DNA of 64,000 nt from Mesostigma viride. Taxonomy: Eukaryota > Streptophyta > Mesostigmatophyceae > Mesostigmatales > Mesostigmataceae. Of this stretch, positions 1-11,039 are shown piece by piece. The translations under genes and the position numbers were made by a program. Under the pieces are notes generated by a model, which saw only the letters and a program-made list of their open reading frames with translations, did not search any database and was not told the origin of the DNA. Position 1 is the first letter of the stretch, and each line of letters begins with the position of its first letter. The stretch is taken from the NCBI GenBank assembly GCA_009746045.1, contig RPFO01000076.1, forward strand, positions 2,208,479-2,272,478, written 5' to 3'.

Positions 1-412
1 GTCAAAATGGAAAACGGCAAAACCAGAAATATCCTAACGCTGACAATTTAATAATTCAGCCAGCCAGCTCATCTGTCACACCTCTGAGCTGTCAGGCCAT
101 GTGTACTCTTCGAATGCAACCCTGAACACACTACCCAACCAAGCAGCACACCAATCAATTGGTGAGTGCTGGTTACATCAGATTTTATTACAGCTTTTTG
201 ACGCAACTTCCGTCAGCATTCCACACATGGCCGGCCGTTCAAACAAACGGCGCCTGACTTACAAAAGGTAAAGCTAGTTGCCAGTAGGATTCCCCGGTAC
301 ACAACAAGCCGTCCCCATTCGTCTAACAAGCCTCTCTGCATGTACAGCCACAAGGTTGTGGCGGCCCTTTCTTTCCCGCATTCTGTTTAATAAACTATTT
401 TCAGAGAAATCC
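1..412. repeat. AT-rich flank ending in an R-type terminus
   Basis: No gene is recognised. The last ~60 bases resemble the right end of the R repeat family found at 12376 and 22823: a GCGGCCCT...TCTTTCCCGCAT block, then an AATAAACTATTTTCAGAG-like stretch ending in CCGAT. The Copia A coding sequence starts immediately after, so an R-related element probably truncated the 5' side of that retrotransposon. The first 350 bases do not visibly match the other R copies. Confidence 0.4.
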
Positions 413-520
413 GATGCTCACAACGTAGCTGTAGTTCCTTTGCGTCATATGGAAGCCGCCGACCTGGCAGAAGCCATTGATGTCTCTTCGTCCTTTTTCT
501 CACCACTCGAGTCAATATAG

Positions 521-3500
521 ATGGACAGGCAGTTCGCGTGTCTAGAGGGCCAGCCTGGATTTGAATGCCTCAAGACAGTTGGGCGTGAGGACCACACTGG
601 TCAGGGTATAGTGGAGCGTGCTGTGCAAGAATTCAAGCAAGCTGCACGGAGACAAGGTGATGCATCCCTTTCAGCATACCCAGCCCGCCTCATGTGGGCG
701 TTGCGGATTTGTGCATGCCTTAATCGGCGTGTGTTGTTGTCCATTCCTTCTCGCAATGTGGTGATAACAGCTGAGGGATTGCAGCACGGCCACTACCCAC
801 CAGAGATAGAAGAGGAGTGGGCACGCCATTTGCAGGGTAGATTTGCCAACCTGGTACGAAGGGATACACGTAGGCCGGTTACCGCCTATAGTGTAGGAGA
901 CCTGGTTTGGGTGCATAAAGAGGGCCCCTTTGTAAAGAGGGGACAGTGGAATGGTCCAGCCACGGTAGTGTCCGTGGATGGGAGTGTGCGCAAGGCCGTT
1001 GTTTCCTTGCAGGACAAGCAACACCACATCCCGTGGAGCAAGCTCAAGCACTATCAACCGAACACAAGTGCGTGGGAGCGCCTTCTGCACTACTACGAGG
1101 ACGCGGACAACTTCTTGCGGCCTCCACCAGGTGACGTGATTGCCCCTCTTTTACCCATGCCTGCCTCTGACCCTATGCAAATGTCTGCCGAAGCTCGGGA
1201 GGTAGAGGACGATGAGCATGTTGAGGAGGACGGTGATCTGGTGGCACCTGCTGCAGATGTGCAGAGCTTAGCTCGCGAGCCCCCTGCTGACCTGCGCGAG
1301 GGTAGTAGGGAGGGCATTACCCCTGCCGTTAGCCAGGGTCCGGCTGCCGTTAGTCAGCCTCGCCGGGGTGGTGGGTTGCTCAGCAAGATTGTTCTAGGGC
1401 TGCGCCGGGACAATAACATGGGGTTAGGCTCCCTTCGCCGCCCACCACAGACTGCAGGCGTCCCCCCTCAGCTGGGCCCGAGCACTGCAGTCATCTCTTC
1501 CTCGTTAACCGCTAGGGCGCTGAATTGTGGGTTCCTCATTGATACCCAGGCCCAGGTCTCTATTATCAGGGCCAATTGTGTAGACTTTCCTTTGCTGCCC
1601 TCTCATTGGACTCAGGTCACTGATTTTGCTAGGTCAGGGTCCTACAAGGTCCTGGGGGAATTTCCCTTTACCATACTCGGCGCAGACACGCCCATGTGTG
1701 TGGTAGAGGGGTATGATGGGCCCGCCTTATTAGGGCAGCCGTTCTTGACGCTACCCGGGGTTACAGTGAGCAGCACACAGCTGTCCCGAGCGGGGTTTGG
1801 CTGCATGCGATTGAATAATTTTTCCCTCGATGTCGCTGCTCGGGGTCTCTCATTGCCTATGGTGGCTGCCATGAAAGGGGTAGAGTACAAGGATTCTGAA
1901 TTGCCTCCTGCACGCGATCTTCTCACCCCTAAAGCCCTCACCCCTGACAGTTTGGGGATTAGCTTCCACGATGTTGCCACTGAAAGCCCCATGTCCTTCC
2001 ATGATGTTGCCAGGCACGTCTCAACCGAGGAAGGGCTAGACAATACCCAAGGGGCTATGCTGGCTGCAGGGGAACGATGGTTAGGACTGGGTTGTGTGGA
2101 GCCAGTGGACCTAGTCCCAAGGGATGGCCGGTTGCTTCGTTTCAAATGGACCTTCCAGATGAAGCCGGTTCCCGGCACTGACAGGAAAGTAGAGTTTGCT
2201 AGACCTGTGGTGCTAGAATTTTCTGGATCTTCTGACCTGCCCTCCTCAGCCCTGACTCCCCCGGGCTTAAATAAAGACACTTGGCGATTGTTAGTTTGCT
2301 TTCATCTCGGGCGCCTCAAAAAAGGCTTGCCGCATGGCTCCGCGGTGCTGGATTTTTCTAAGGCCTTCCTGAACGGGGATTCAGATGAGACGGCTAAATT
2401 GTGGGAGGGCACCACACCGCTGTATGTTAGGACACCCAAGATGTGGGAACCTATTGTGGGCAAGAAGTTCATGAGGTTGGTGAAGGCTGTGGATGGGACC
2501 GTGGCCGGGCCGCGGGCGTGGCGCAAGAGTTTAGAGCGCCTTCTACTTAACCGCGCACGCATGATGTACAGCGACCTGGACCCCTCCTTGTTTGTTGGTG
2601 TCTGGAAGGGGGAGCTCGTGTTTGTTTTCGTGCATGCCGATGACTGTGACTGCCTGGGGCCACGGGAGTGGATTGTGTGGTTCCATTCGCTCGTGCACTC
2701 AGTGTACCCTGTGGGCAAGCTCGTCTTTAGGGAGCCGGGCAAGATCGTGCCCTTCATGGGCATGGACACTATTCTCGATCACGATGAGCAAGGGCAGTGG
2801 GTCATGTTGCTGCATCCTAAGGGTAGCTATGTCCCCGACCTGGTCAAGGAGGTCATGGCCCGCACTGGGCCTATCCTTCCCTCTGAGTGTGGTGCGCTGC
2901 GTGGCAAACTCAATTGGCTTGCGTGTACCACGAGCCCTGGCTTGGCTGTCCTTAGTCGGTTGACAGACGATGTTCTCTGCTTGTTGGCCCGCCCGGTTGT
3001 AGCTGAGTATGTGCAGGCCTCACCGGGGTTGATCCTGCAGGGTGTTGACTGGGACAAGCCCATCGAGCTAGGGGCTTATTGTGACAGTTCTTTGGATGCG
3101 CGGGTGCTCACCAAGATGCGTGGTAGGTGTGCGGCTGTTAGCTATATCTCAAACGCTGAACAATCTGCGTCATCCTCCATCTTTGAGTGGTTCTCACGTC
3201 TCCACCGCCGTGTGTATGTGGGGTCGGACACCGCCGAGGCGCGTGCGTACTGCGAGGCTGCAAGTGAGCTCGCGTATTTCCACGCGCTACTCTGCTGGAT
3301 CCTCAAGCTGGGCGGTCTCACCACACGCATCGATCGCGTCATGCGCACCGACAGCCAAGCGCTGGTGGACTTCATTGAGAACCCCTACGCTCGCACGAGA
3401 GACCTTGACTTCCTCCGGGTGAAGGAATTTTCTGATGCGCTCCATACCGAGCACGTGGCAGGCGACCAGAACTGCTCGGATGCTCTTACCAAGCTCTATA

Positions 3501-3574
3501 GCTCCGCCAAGGCACAGTATACTCTTCTTAGGCACCAAATGAACAATATGTCGCTGGGTCAGCCACGGCACTAG
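521..3574 (+). CDS. Copia-like family A polyprotein fragment (INT C-term, PR-like, RT, RNase H)
   Basis: A 1017-codon open frame from a Ty1/Copia-type retrotransposon. Residues ~1-200 are the end of an integrase: the catalytic Glu is E32 in GIVERAVQEFKQ, followed by a GDLVWVHKEGP...W.GPATVV module. A linker rich in Pro and acidic residues leads to a retropepsin-like domain at ~335-420 (FLIDTQAQVSII with D341; ALLGQPFL). RT covers ~520-830 (D611 in LDFSKAFLNGD; HADD with D707/D708). RNase H covers ~850-1010 (YCDSS with D855; SDTAEARAYCEAA; MRTDSQALVDF; SDALTKL). The same frame extends upstream to ~413 across one in-frame TAG at 518-520, and that stretch looks like more integrase core, so the ATG at 521 is probably not the natural start. 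Gag and most of the integrase are missing. The frame is intact over 3 kb, which suggests recent activity of the family. Confidence 0.85.
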   Translation: MDRQFACLEGQPGFECLKTVGREDHTGQGIVERAVQEFKQAARRQGDASLSAYPARLMWALRICACLNRRVLLSIPSRNVVITAEGLQHGHYPPEIEEEWARHLQGRFANLVRRDTRRPVTAYSVGDLVWVHKEGPFVKRGQWNGPATVVSVDGSVRKAVVSLQDKQHHIPWSKLKHYQPNTSAWERLLHYYEDADNFLRPPPGDVIAPLLPMPASDPMQMSAEAREVEDDEHVEEDGDLVAPAADVQSLAREPPADLREGSREGITPAVSQGPAAVSQPRRGGGLLSKIVLGLRRDNNMGLGSLRRPPQTAGVPPQLGPSTAVISSSLTARALNCGFLIDTQAQVSIIRANCVDFPLLPSHWTQVTDFARSGSYKVLGEFPFTILGADTPMCVVEGYDGPALLGQPFLTLPGVTVSSTQLSRAGFGCMRLNNFSLDVAARGLSLPMVAAMKGVEYKDSELPPARDLLTPKALTPDSLGISFHDVATESPMSFHDVARHVSTEEGLDNTQGAMLAAGERWLGLGCVEPVDLVPRDGRLLRFKWTFQMKPVPGTDRKVEFARPVVLEFSGSSDLPSSALTPPGLNKDTWRLLVCFHLGRLKKGLPHGSAVLDFSKAFLNGDSDETAKLWEGTTPLYVRTPKMWEPIVGKKFMRLVKAVDGTVAGPRAWRKSLERLLLNRARMMYSDLDPSLFVGVWKGELVFVFVHADDCDCLGPREWIVWFHSLVHSVYPVGKLVFREPGKIVPFMGMDTILDHDEQGQWVMLLHPKGSYVPDLVKEVMARTGPILPSECGALRGKLNWLACTTSPGLAVLSRLTDDVLCLLARPVVAEYVQASPGLILQGVDWDKPIELGAYCDSSLDARVLTKMRGRCAAVSYISNAEQSASSSIFEWFSRLHRRVYVGSDTAEARAYCEAASELAYFHALLCWILKLGGLTTRIDRVMRTDSQALVDFIENPYARTRDLDFLRVKEFSDALHTEHVAGDQNCSDALTKLYSSAKAQYTLLRHQMNNMSLGQPRH

Positions 3575-4295
3575 TTGAGATGTCGTGGAGTGTGAATGGC
3601 CCCTTGACTCGGGTTTTATCTTGGTAGGTTTTCCCGGTAGCGATGCTCTGGTGTAATTTGTTTGGCTGGGGATTACCCTCCAAAACCATGTGGGGCCTAA
3701 GGTGCGGTCATGATGGCAAGGCCTGCGCGGCCGTAGTTCTTACAGATTTGAGTACGCAGTCCTATTGCCACATGAAAAATGAAAGGGCTGGAGTTGCAAT
3801 CTGTTGCATGACCGAAATGCGTGTATAAACTGGTGCATGCATAATGGAATGTAAATCTGTGAAACAATACTCACAATTGCTGCACACAGCTTGTGTGCAT
3901 GACCATGGTGGCAGTATAGCCAAGTTAATGCATTATAATTAGTGGTCACGCTGACTGTCGAGCACTGACTGTCGGTCAGGCTGTTGAAGTCGTGCCAAGG
4001 ATTGATGAGATAAAACACCCCTTCAGCGGGCAGAACAATGCGGCAATATTCCCTGCTAATGGATATTTGTAAATGGTTCTAGAAGCGTCTAGAAGCATTG
4101 TGCAACGCTGGCGTAACGCTAGTTCAGTGTGCCTCTTGGAAATCGCTAATGCACATGAAATGTGATTGGTGCAATGTCGATAAGGCCTATCGCAATCTTG
4201 GGGTTGCACACATGACTTGTAAACATATAAATTGATAATAAACCCAGGCACCTAGTGCCGCATTCTTGCAAACATCATTCTCATTCTCAACTCCT
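3575..4295 (+). other. 3' flank of Copia A, possible LTR
   Basis: This non-coding stretch follows the Copia A stop codon. A purine-rich run (GAAAAATGAAAGGGCTGGAG, ending at 3795) could be a polypurine tract. The next segment, beginning TTGCAATCTGTTGCATG, recurs at ~50757 with a local inversion. An AATAAACCC-like polyadenylation stretch lies near 4238. A 3' LTR from ~3796 to ~4290 is therefore plausible, but no second copy is available to fix its ends, and Copia B begins directly after. Confidence 0.3.
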
Positions 4296-4916
4296 TTTAT
4301 GCTCAAAGAGACTTAGGTAGCACCCATGTAAATGCTGCCTTATTGGGGAGCCCATGTCATCACTGGGTGTTAAGCCCAGGAATCACTCATGCCAGGCTGT
4401 GGCTCTGCTGGGGAATTGAACCCCACCCCAACCTCCAGGTTTAAAGGTGACCTGGAACTTTGAACAAGACAAACATTACAACCATGAGAACAACATGAGA
4501 ATGACATGATTATGTTTTATTCAAGCATTATATAACCCAGAATGTGGCTCCCTGGCAACCATGTGCCTCATGGTCACACAACCAGGTTCTTTATTAGCAA
4601 CAGGTTGGAAACAAGCACTAGAAAACATATGTACAGCAACCTGTAAGAACCAGCATTCGGGTTGCCCTTGCATGGCCTAACTGTTTGAGGCCAAAGGCGT
4701 CGACTTAAGTCCTGGCGACTCTTCTGAACCCCATGGGGAGGGCCAGGCATATGATTCTCAGCTGGTAGGAGTGCATTCCACACCAACTCCTGTCCAGGAG
4801 GGTGTACCTAATAACCCTGAAGGACCGGCTGTCAACCAGTAAGCACCAGTCACCACTTGGCACTTTGGTCAAACAGCCCACTGGGGACACCCAAGCTGAA
4901 GCAAGGCCTGGTCTCT

Positions 4917-6610
4917 ATGGCCGCACGTGTAAGGGGTCCATGAGCCCACGGAGCAGGGGGTACTGCCGCTCCGCCTTCTCCTCCAGCTTGGTGAGGGCAT
5001 CTGCAGGGTTGTCCACACCACTGAGGCACATGTTCAATGTGAGCTAGGTAGGACATCTCCTTGAGCAACAAGTAGTCAAGGTCCCTGCTTCTGGCCAGCT
5101 GCCTGTGCACAAATTGCACCATGCCCATGCTATCAGTCCTCACCAGTGTGTGCAGCTGCAACATACAGGAAGCCACTTGACATAGCTGGTAGAAGAGCTC
5201 CCTCAAGTAAAGAGCAGTATGCAGCCCTTCACAGATTGCCCTGCACTCAGCAATATCACTGCTGGGTGTAACCCTGTTCTGCAACCGACTGTACCAGGTA
5301 ACAAGTGAGGTGTGATCTTGCTCCAGGGTAACTAATGCTGCTGCCCTGCCCCTGACCTCTGTGACCTTCCTATTGTCCATAGAACTGTCCACATAGAGAA
5401 CCATGTCAAGGGGCTTGTACAAATCCACAGGACCCAGTATAAGAGGGGGAGACATCATGACAGCCTGCACCACACTCTCAGCACCCACCTCAACCAGCTG
5501 GGAATCAGTAAGTCGACTCAAGACCAGCAAGTCAGGGGCACATATACTTGCAAGCCATGCCAGCATGCCCCTGATGGTAGCACACCTAGCCTGCGTGATG
5601 GGCTCCTGCAATGCATCTACAATCTGCTGGGGTAGTCCTTACCACCCTCCATCCTGATGAACCACGAGCCCTTGGCTTGGAACAACGTAGCCTGCATGCC
5701 ACAGAAGACCATAGGCTCATTCTCCACCATGTGCTGTATCTTACCCAGCTCAAACCGCTTCTGGATCTTGGCCAAACAGCCTCAACCCAGTCTGGTGGAC
5801 CTATGAGATGCAGGTCATCACCATGCAGTGAGGCAAAGACAGGAAGGCCATTGTGTGACCCTTGGAACAAACAGGGATCCACTGGAGACACAGAAAACCC
5901 ACAAGTATTCTTCAAGAACTTCTCTAGGCTCTTTCTCCAGATAATGGGACTGGACCTGAGACCTTCCAACCCTTTCAGAATTCTCAGGTACCTGGCCTTT
6001 ATCTCTGCTCTCCATACAGCAGGTACAGTCACAAAGAAAGGAGGGATATCTCTCCAAGTCTGCCTAGCCTGATCTTGGTCACCCTTGAGAAAAGCCCTCT
6101 TGAAATCAATCAGCACAGAGCTATAGGGCACACCCTTAACCAGAAAAGACAGAAATATACACAGCAGAATCCTCCACGTGTCATGCAGCATCCCTGGAGT
6201 ATAGAGCTCCTCATCTAACAACTGGCCAGTGCCATGATACTCGGTTACAACTGGTCTGACATGTGGCACCTGGACACCATCTACCTCCTTGAGCTTGAGG
6301 ACAAACATCAATCTGAGCAGCTGGTGAACTTCTGGCAGCTCATCCACAGGTTCTGCACAGTTGGAAACTATCCACTCATGCCCAGAAGCAACAAAGCCAA
6401 GAGTCCATGCCTTAGCCATCTTGGGGCTTTGCATCATCTCGACTAGCTGGCGCCAGGGAATAGGACTGTGAGCAGCTATCTGGTACCTGTTTACCCCTAA
6501 CTGCCGTGGATCAAAGGTGGTTGGGATTATCAACAGGTCCTCAGCTATGGGCTCCTGACCTTGAGGACCCTCAGCTGGCTGACTCTAACAGCCTTCACCG
6601 CCACTGCAAG
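4917..6610 (-). pseudogene. Copia B RT-RNase H, frameshifted
   Basis: RT and RNase H region of the truncated Copia B copy. The N-terminal piece (frame open 6533-5586) carries VLIDFKRAFLKGD and SLHGDDLHLIG. The C-terminal piece (frame open 5611-4850) carries LYVDSSMD, SSDIAECRAICEGL and VRTDSMGMVQF of RNase H. Compared with the intact frame at 52549-54165, one base is lost near 5775 and one near 5629, and four are gained near 5013 just before the ADALTKL motif. At least three frame breaks make this copy non-functional unless they are assembly errors. Confidence 0.85.
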
Positions 6611-8282
6611 ACCCTGGGAATAGTGATATCTTTCAAGGGGGAGGCTGCCCCTGCCTTCTAGTGCCAACTCATCAGAGGTCAAAGTAACCCCTGGCATGCA
6701 CAAGAAGTTCTGACCCAGAATGGCAGGCCCCTGATAGCCCTCTACCACACAGAACGTGGTGGGCACCCCTAAGATAGGCACACTCACTTCCCCAAGGATC
6801 TTCATGGACACCTTTCCTGAGAAATCAGACACAGCAAGGCAACTGGGATGGGACATCTGTAAGCCTACAGCATCCTCTTCCCTGATGACAGACACCTGTG
6901 AGTTGGTATCTACCTCCATTGTAGCTGCCCAGCACGACCCCCACCCCGTGAGCTTGGATACCTTGGGATCATGTTTGCTGCGCATGAGTGCTCGGATGAC
7001 GTCCGCCATGAGAGGCCCCCGGGCCTTAGGTGGCTGCCCCGTCCCCTCTGGCCTTGTGACAGTTGCTTCAGCAGCCTCTCCTGCTCGTCATCTTCCAGCA
7101 GGGACAGACCATCATCCACCACCAGAGGATTGTTAGCTGCTGCTGCCTGGCTCTGGCCTGGCTCCTCAACCCAGCTGGGAGGGCCTGGCCCGTCTGCAGG
7201 CCAGATTGCATGTGGCCTTCTTTCCTTGACATGAGCCCAGGACAACCTGTACACGTGCCTTGGATCCTTTTCCAAAGCCACCAGGCAAGATCTGTTAGCT
7301 TCTTCCACACGAGTGACAACCCCATCCTGCCACTTCCCCCGCTTGCCTGGAATAGATGGTTCCTTCCACATCCTGACCTTCAGCCCCACCTGAGGCCTCA
7401 GCACATTCCAGTTCTTGTCCTTACGTCTCAGCTGGGCAAACAGCCTGTCTGCCTTCCTAAGACTGGCCTGCACCACGTTCTCAGGTAACAAGCTATACTG
7501 CAGGGCCAGGGGAGAGACAGCCACACCATCAAAGTAATAGTTAACCCTGTGGTTCAGCTGCTCTTCTATCCCCTTACACCAGGCTGCCCTCTCTAAGGCA
7601 GATGCCACAAGTGGCACTGATTCTGCTGCTAGCACCACTGTCTTCACCTCACGTATGGATCTCTCTACAGCCCCTTGCTGCCCATGACTCTCCCTGGGGA
7701 CTACTACCAGCTTACAAGGCAGCTGGTCCTGATGCTTGAGCAAACAGTCAAACTGCAAGTCTGCCTGCACACTCTTGCACATGCCCCAAAGCCTGGGATC
7801 AGGGCCTTCATACCCAACAACAAGTGGTGCTCCTGCATACCAGGCAGAACGTCTATCAGTCTGTATCGACTGAACCTGTCCACTCCCACCAATATGTACA
7901 AGCCCCTAATATGCTGGATATCCATCTGGATGTCAGTCGCCACGCTCCCTAGCAGGCTCCCTAGCATGGGACTGAGGTGGGTGAACAGCATTCTCGTGGC
8001 AACCACAGTTCTCAGCAGCAGCCTGGCAAGCCACCCACAAAGGCTCTCTACCTAGCTTCCAAGCAAACATTGCAGCCTGCCCAGAATGCCCAAACATGGG
8101 ATGCAACCTATGGCCAGCCTCAGCATAGCTCAGCACTCTCTCAGTACTGACCTGGCGAGACGTCTGAACCGTGTGTGGGGACACATGATCCACTCCTGAG
8201 GTTCCAGGGCTTCCCTGCAGGCCATTCTGACTCCCCAAGCCAGGCCCTGCTCCCTGGACCGCTCCAGGCACTTCCAGCACGC
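6545..8282 (-). pseudogene. Copia B integrase and protease-like region, frameshifted
   Basis: Reading down the minus strand, an integrase zinc-binding/pre-integrase segment (HRLHPMFGHSG ... CQAAAENCGC) lies at ~8110-7990. The integrase core follows (VGVDRFSRYRLIDVLPG near 7890; catalytic Glu in HGQQGAVERSIREVK near 7680) and then the C-terminal module KVRMWKEPSIPGKRGKW. The retropepsin-like domain lies at ~6920-6660 (MEVDTNSQVSVI; AILGQNFL). The frame breaks at ~7080, where one base is missing relative to the copy at 54710, and again near 7800. The order integrase then protease-like domain is the same as in Copia A. Confidence 0.8.
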
Positions 8283-8490
8283 CGTGGCTTGCCAAAAACG
8301 CTGTGACCGACCTAGTGTGATATGACATAAACTGCCACAACCACTACCAAGTTGCAACGGTCTTATCTGAAAGACTTAAATGGTTGATCAGGCCACTATG
8401 TGTGCTAGTCTTCCCCAGAAAACTGCACACCGTCTCTCTTTGCTGAAATGAAAATGTTCCTTTGCAGATGGAGGTAGTCTCTTCGAGTAA
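8283..8490. other. Short spacer, no gene seen
   Basis: About 200 bases between the truncated Copia B copy and the long palindrome. It holds a pyrimidine-rich TTTGCAG/ATGGAGG boundary near 8467 that could once have been a splice acceptor, but no protein is recognisable. Confidence 0.3.
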
Positions 8491-8725
8491 CGAAAAGAGG
8501 GCTCTCAGCCGAGGACAAGGAACTGTCCCTCGTGCCTGATGACCACCTTATCGATCCCCTTGTGTACCGTCGCGTGCCGCGTTTGAATATCCTTGCTGGA
8601 GCGTCTAGCTAACGCCCCAGCAAGGATATTCAAACGCGGCACGCGACGGTACACAAGGGGATCAATAAGGTGGTCATCAGGCACGAGGGACAGTTCCTTG
8701 TCCTCGGCTGAGAGCCCTCTTTTCG
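8491..8725. repeat. Near-perfect palindrome, 109-bp arms
   Basis: Left arm 8491-8599 and right arm 8617-8725 are reverse complements with one visible mismatch (ATCGAT against ATCAAT), separated by a 17-bp loop (8600-8616). The right arm belongs to a ~270-bp repeat also found at 9999-10276 and 10290-10561. The left arm therefore represents an inverted partial copy. The arms keep an open frame beginning LSAEDKELSLVPDDHLIDP, which suggests they derive from coding DNA of an element I do not recognise. Confidence 0.9.
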
Positions 8726-8871
8726 CTAATCATGGGACAGGTCCTCGCCCACCCCACAGGGCATGCAGTTAAGGCAGGCACGTCAGCTCAGCTCATTTGG
8801 GGTTTACCAAATTAAGCTGAGTTGCCAGCCGCCATGGTGGCGCCGGAGATTGTTACACGCAGACGCGACAG
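8598..8871 (+). repeat. 270-bp repeat, copy 1
   Basis: Begins TGGAGCGTCTAGCTAACGCC and ends with the CGCAGACGCGACAGC block. The unit has a GC-rich palindrome-forming left part and a right part with ATGGGACAGGTCCTCGCCC and GCCGCCATGGTGGCGCC. Copies 2 and 3 are tandem at 9999-10276 and 10290-10561. Confidence 0.85.
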
Positions 8872-9998
8872 CTGTCACGGACGCGAGCTATGTCATCCGG
8901 GCGCCCACTATATGCACAAGACCGGTGACGTGCGCAAGGAATTTGTTTTCTACGCATTTTCGACAAAGGCTAGTGACCGGGGGGGGACACTAGCACTTGC
9001 AGCATAAGAGCGGACGAAAGTGTACGTGCACGCGCGCCGGGCCAGGCACAGCTGGGCGCGCAGCACTGACTTGAGCGGACGGCAGCACAAGTGCGCAGCG
9101 TCGAGAGGATCATACGCGCGTTAGTGGACAGCTGGAGCTGAAGCTGGACTGCTGGACTTCAACAGCGCCGAGGCTATTGACAGGCCAGGTGTCTTTGTGG
9201 TGTAGAATAGCGGGTCAACGTTATGAGGACTGGACAGAAAATGGAAAAGGACAATTTGCGGTGCGGAGCCAGATCGCTGGAATGAATGCGAAATCGTTGG
9301 CAGCCCTACTACAAAGGGATTTCTTCTAGAAAGGAACGATTAGACGCAATGTTTGCTGGGCCACTCACACGCAAGGTGTGAGCGTGCAGATTGTCTGAAG
9401 GATATTATGCTTCAACCTTGGTGGACGTGACTCAATGCCGGACATTCCCACCAGGGACAGAAATGCCGGAGCCTCTAGGAGATGAGATCGGCAACAGGGT
9501 AGCAATTTAGATTTGTCGGGACGCCTTCCTGCTTTTGTTGGCATGTGTGGTAGAAAGCCAGGACGGCAACTGGAATGCGGTTTCTATTTGCATGGTTCAG
9601 GCAGCAAGATAGTTTTGGCATTGCTGGCTGGACTGACAAGTGTGGCGTGTGTCATGCGTGTGGCATGACGAATGGTTTGGTTCATAGTCGAAGAGGACTC
9701 TCACGCAGCGTGTAGTCTCTTCGAGTCTCTCGTTAGTGGCCTTCGTGTTTCTCCCTTTCCTTGGGAGCAAGGCCGGTAGCATGTCATGGAGCGCTGCCTA
9801 ACTGCGGGCTCGTAAGCATGGAGTGCATGCATCGATATTGAGACTATCAACGTGTTGTAATTGTATTAACTTTCTCAATAAATTCCGCATGTGCGGCTTC
9901 ATCATCAGACTGTGCAAAGTGTGTGTTGTGAAAGCATTGTTCTATAGCAGGGGAGGCAAAAGCATCCTCTTGCACCATCATATTGTCGCAATTAGAGT
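8872..9998. other. Spacer between repeat copies, unidentified
   Basis: This stretch separates copy 1 from the tandem copies 2 and 3. The minus-strand frame 10089-9847 (80 codons) runs from the repeat (MPDDHLIDPLVYRRVPRLN) into unique sequence ending ...EFIEKVNTITTR. It may be an exon of an element-encoded protein, but I do not recognise a family. Nothing else is identifiable. Confidence 0.3.
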
Positions 9999-10561
9999 AG
10001 TTGGAGCGTCTAGCTAACGCCCCAGCAAGGATATTCAAACGCGGCACGCGACGGTACACAAGGGGATCAATAAGGTGGTCATCAGGCACGAGGGACAGTT
10101 CCTTGTCCTCGGCTGAGAGCCCTCTTTTCGCTAATCATGGGACAGGTCCTCGCCCACCCCACAGGGCATGCAGTTAAGGTAGGCACGTCAGCTCAGCTCA
10201 TTTGGGTTTTACCAAATTAAGCTGAGTGGCCAGCCGCCATGGTGGCGCCAAAGATTGTTACACGCAGACGCGACAGCAATTAGATTAGTTGGAGCGTCTA
10301 GCTAACGCCCCAGCAAGGATAGTCAAACGCGGCACATGACGGTACACAAGGGGATCAATAAGGTGGTCATCAGGCACGAGGGACAGTTCCTTGTCCTCGG
10401 CTGAGAACCCTCCCTACATTAATAATGGGACAGGTCCTCGCCCACCCCACCGGGCATGCAGTTAAGGCAGGCACGTCAGCTCAGCTCATTTGGGTTTTAC
10501 CAAAGCTGAGCATGGCCAGCCGCCATGGTGGCGCCGGAGACTGTGGCACGCAGACGCGACA
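9999..10561 (+). repeat. 270-bp repeat, copies 2 and 3 in tandem
   Basis: Copy 2 spans 9999-10276 and copy 3 spans 10290-10561. They are joined by a short AATTAGATTAGT linker related to the sequence just before copy 2. Copy 3 is more diverged (a shortened AAGCTGAGC block and CCCTACATTAATAATGGG in place of TTTTCGCTAATCATGGG). The unit is shared with 8598-8871 and with the palindrome. Confidence 0.85.
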
Positions 10562-10639
10562 TATATGCAACCTCGTTCCATCCTTGTTCCTCGGTCATGA
10601 GCAACGCTGTGCAACGCTACTTTGCCAGAGCCTCGTATC

Positions 10640-11036
10640 GCTGCCCTGCCTCCTCGTTGCAGGCAGCATACAGGAATCTCTGGCTATCCTGTGTCTAGGA
10701 CAGCACAGGACCTGCCACAGTTCTGCATGGACTTACATCCTTGCAGACCTGCTGGCTGGCTACTGGCTTCTACTAGCCACAGGACCGTTGCGTCCTCAGT
10801 ACACTGTGTCCCAGTCACGTGATGGTTCAGGCTAAGCCTGTGCAGGCTCTGCCTGCCACGTGTCCTGTCCACTATGCCCTGAGAGTGCACCGCCCCCGCC
10901 CGCCGGTCGGCAGCACTTCGGGACCTGATATCTCTCTCGTCCCTCGTCTGTTCTAGGCGGTTGACACGGCGTTGGAAAGGTCTCCTCAACCTGCATCCAT
11001 CTAGCACATTGGTGCCCCAATATGCTAACTGAGATA
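10640..11036 (-). repeat. Decayed Copia B LTR remnant
   Basis: Diverged match to the second half of the Copia B LTRs (50905-51544, 58584-59229). Shared blocks include GCTAAGCCTGTGCAGG, GCCTGCCACGTGTCCTG, ACGGCGTTGGAAAGGTCT and the terminus ATGCTAACT. The element terminus falls at ~11036. No internal Copia B sequence adjoins it, so it is either a solo LTR or a truncated LTR. Confidence 0.7.
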
Positions 11037-11039
11037 ATG

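Larger units (their letters stand above)
4296..8282 (-). mobile_element. Copia-like family B, truncated copy without LTRs
   Basis: The sequence matches the full-length family B element at 50905-59229 almost base for base, from the 3' untranslated region (start matching 51939) through RNase H, RT, protease-like domain and integrase to the integrase N-terminal region (match ends near CCTTCCAGCA at ~8282). Both LTRs, gag and the 5' leader are absent, so this is an internal fragment. Single-base indels relative to the other copy break the frame at several points. It abuts Copia A tail to tail. Confidence 0.85.

Noticed and set aside
4405..4425. Complete tRNA gene in the Copia B 3' region
   Set aside because: Only a T-arm-like hairpin is visible; no matching acceptor or anticodon stems could be drawn.
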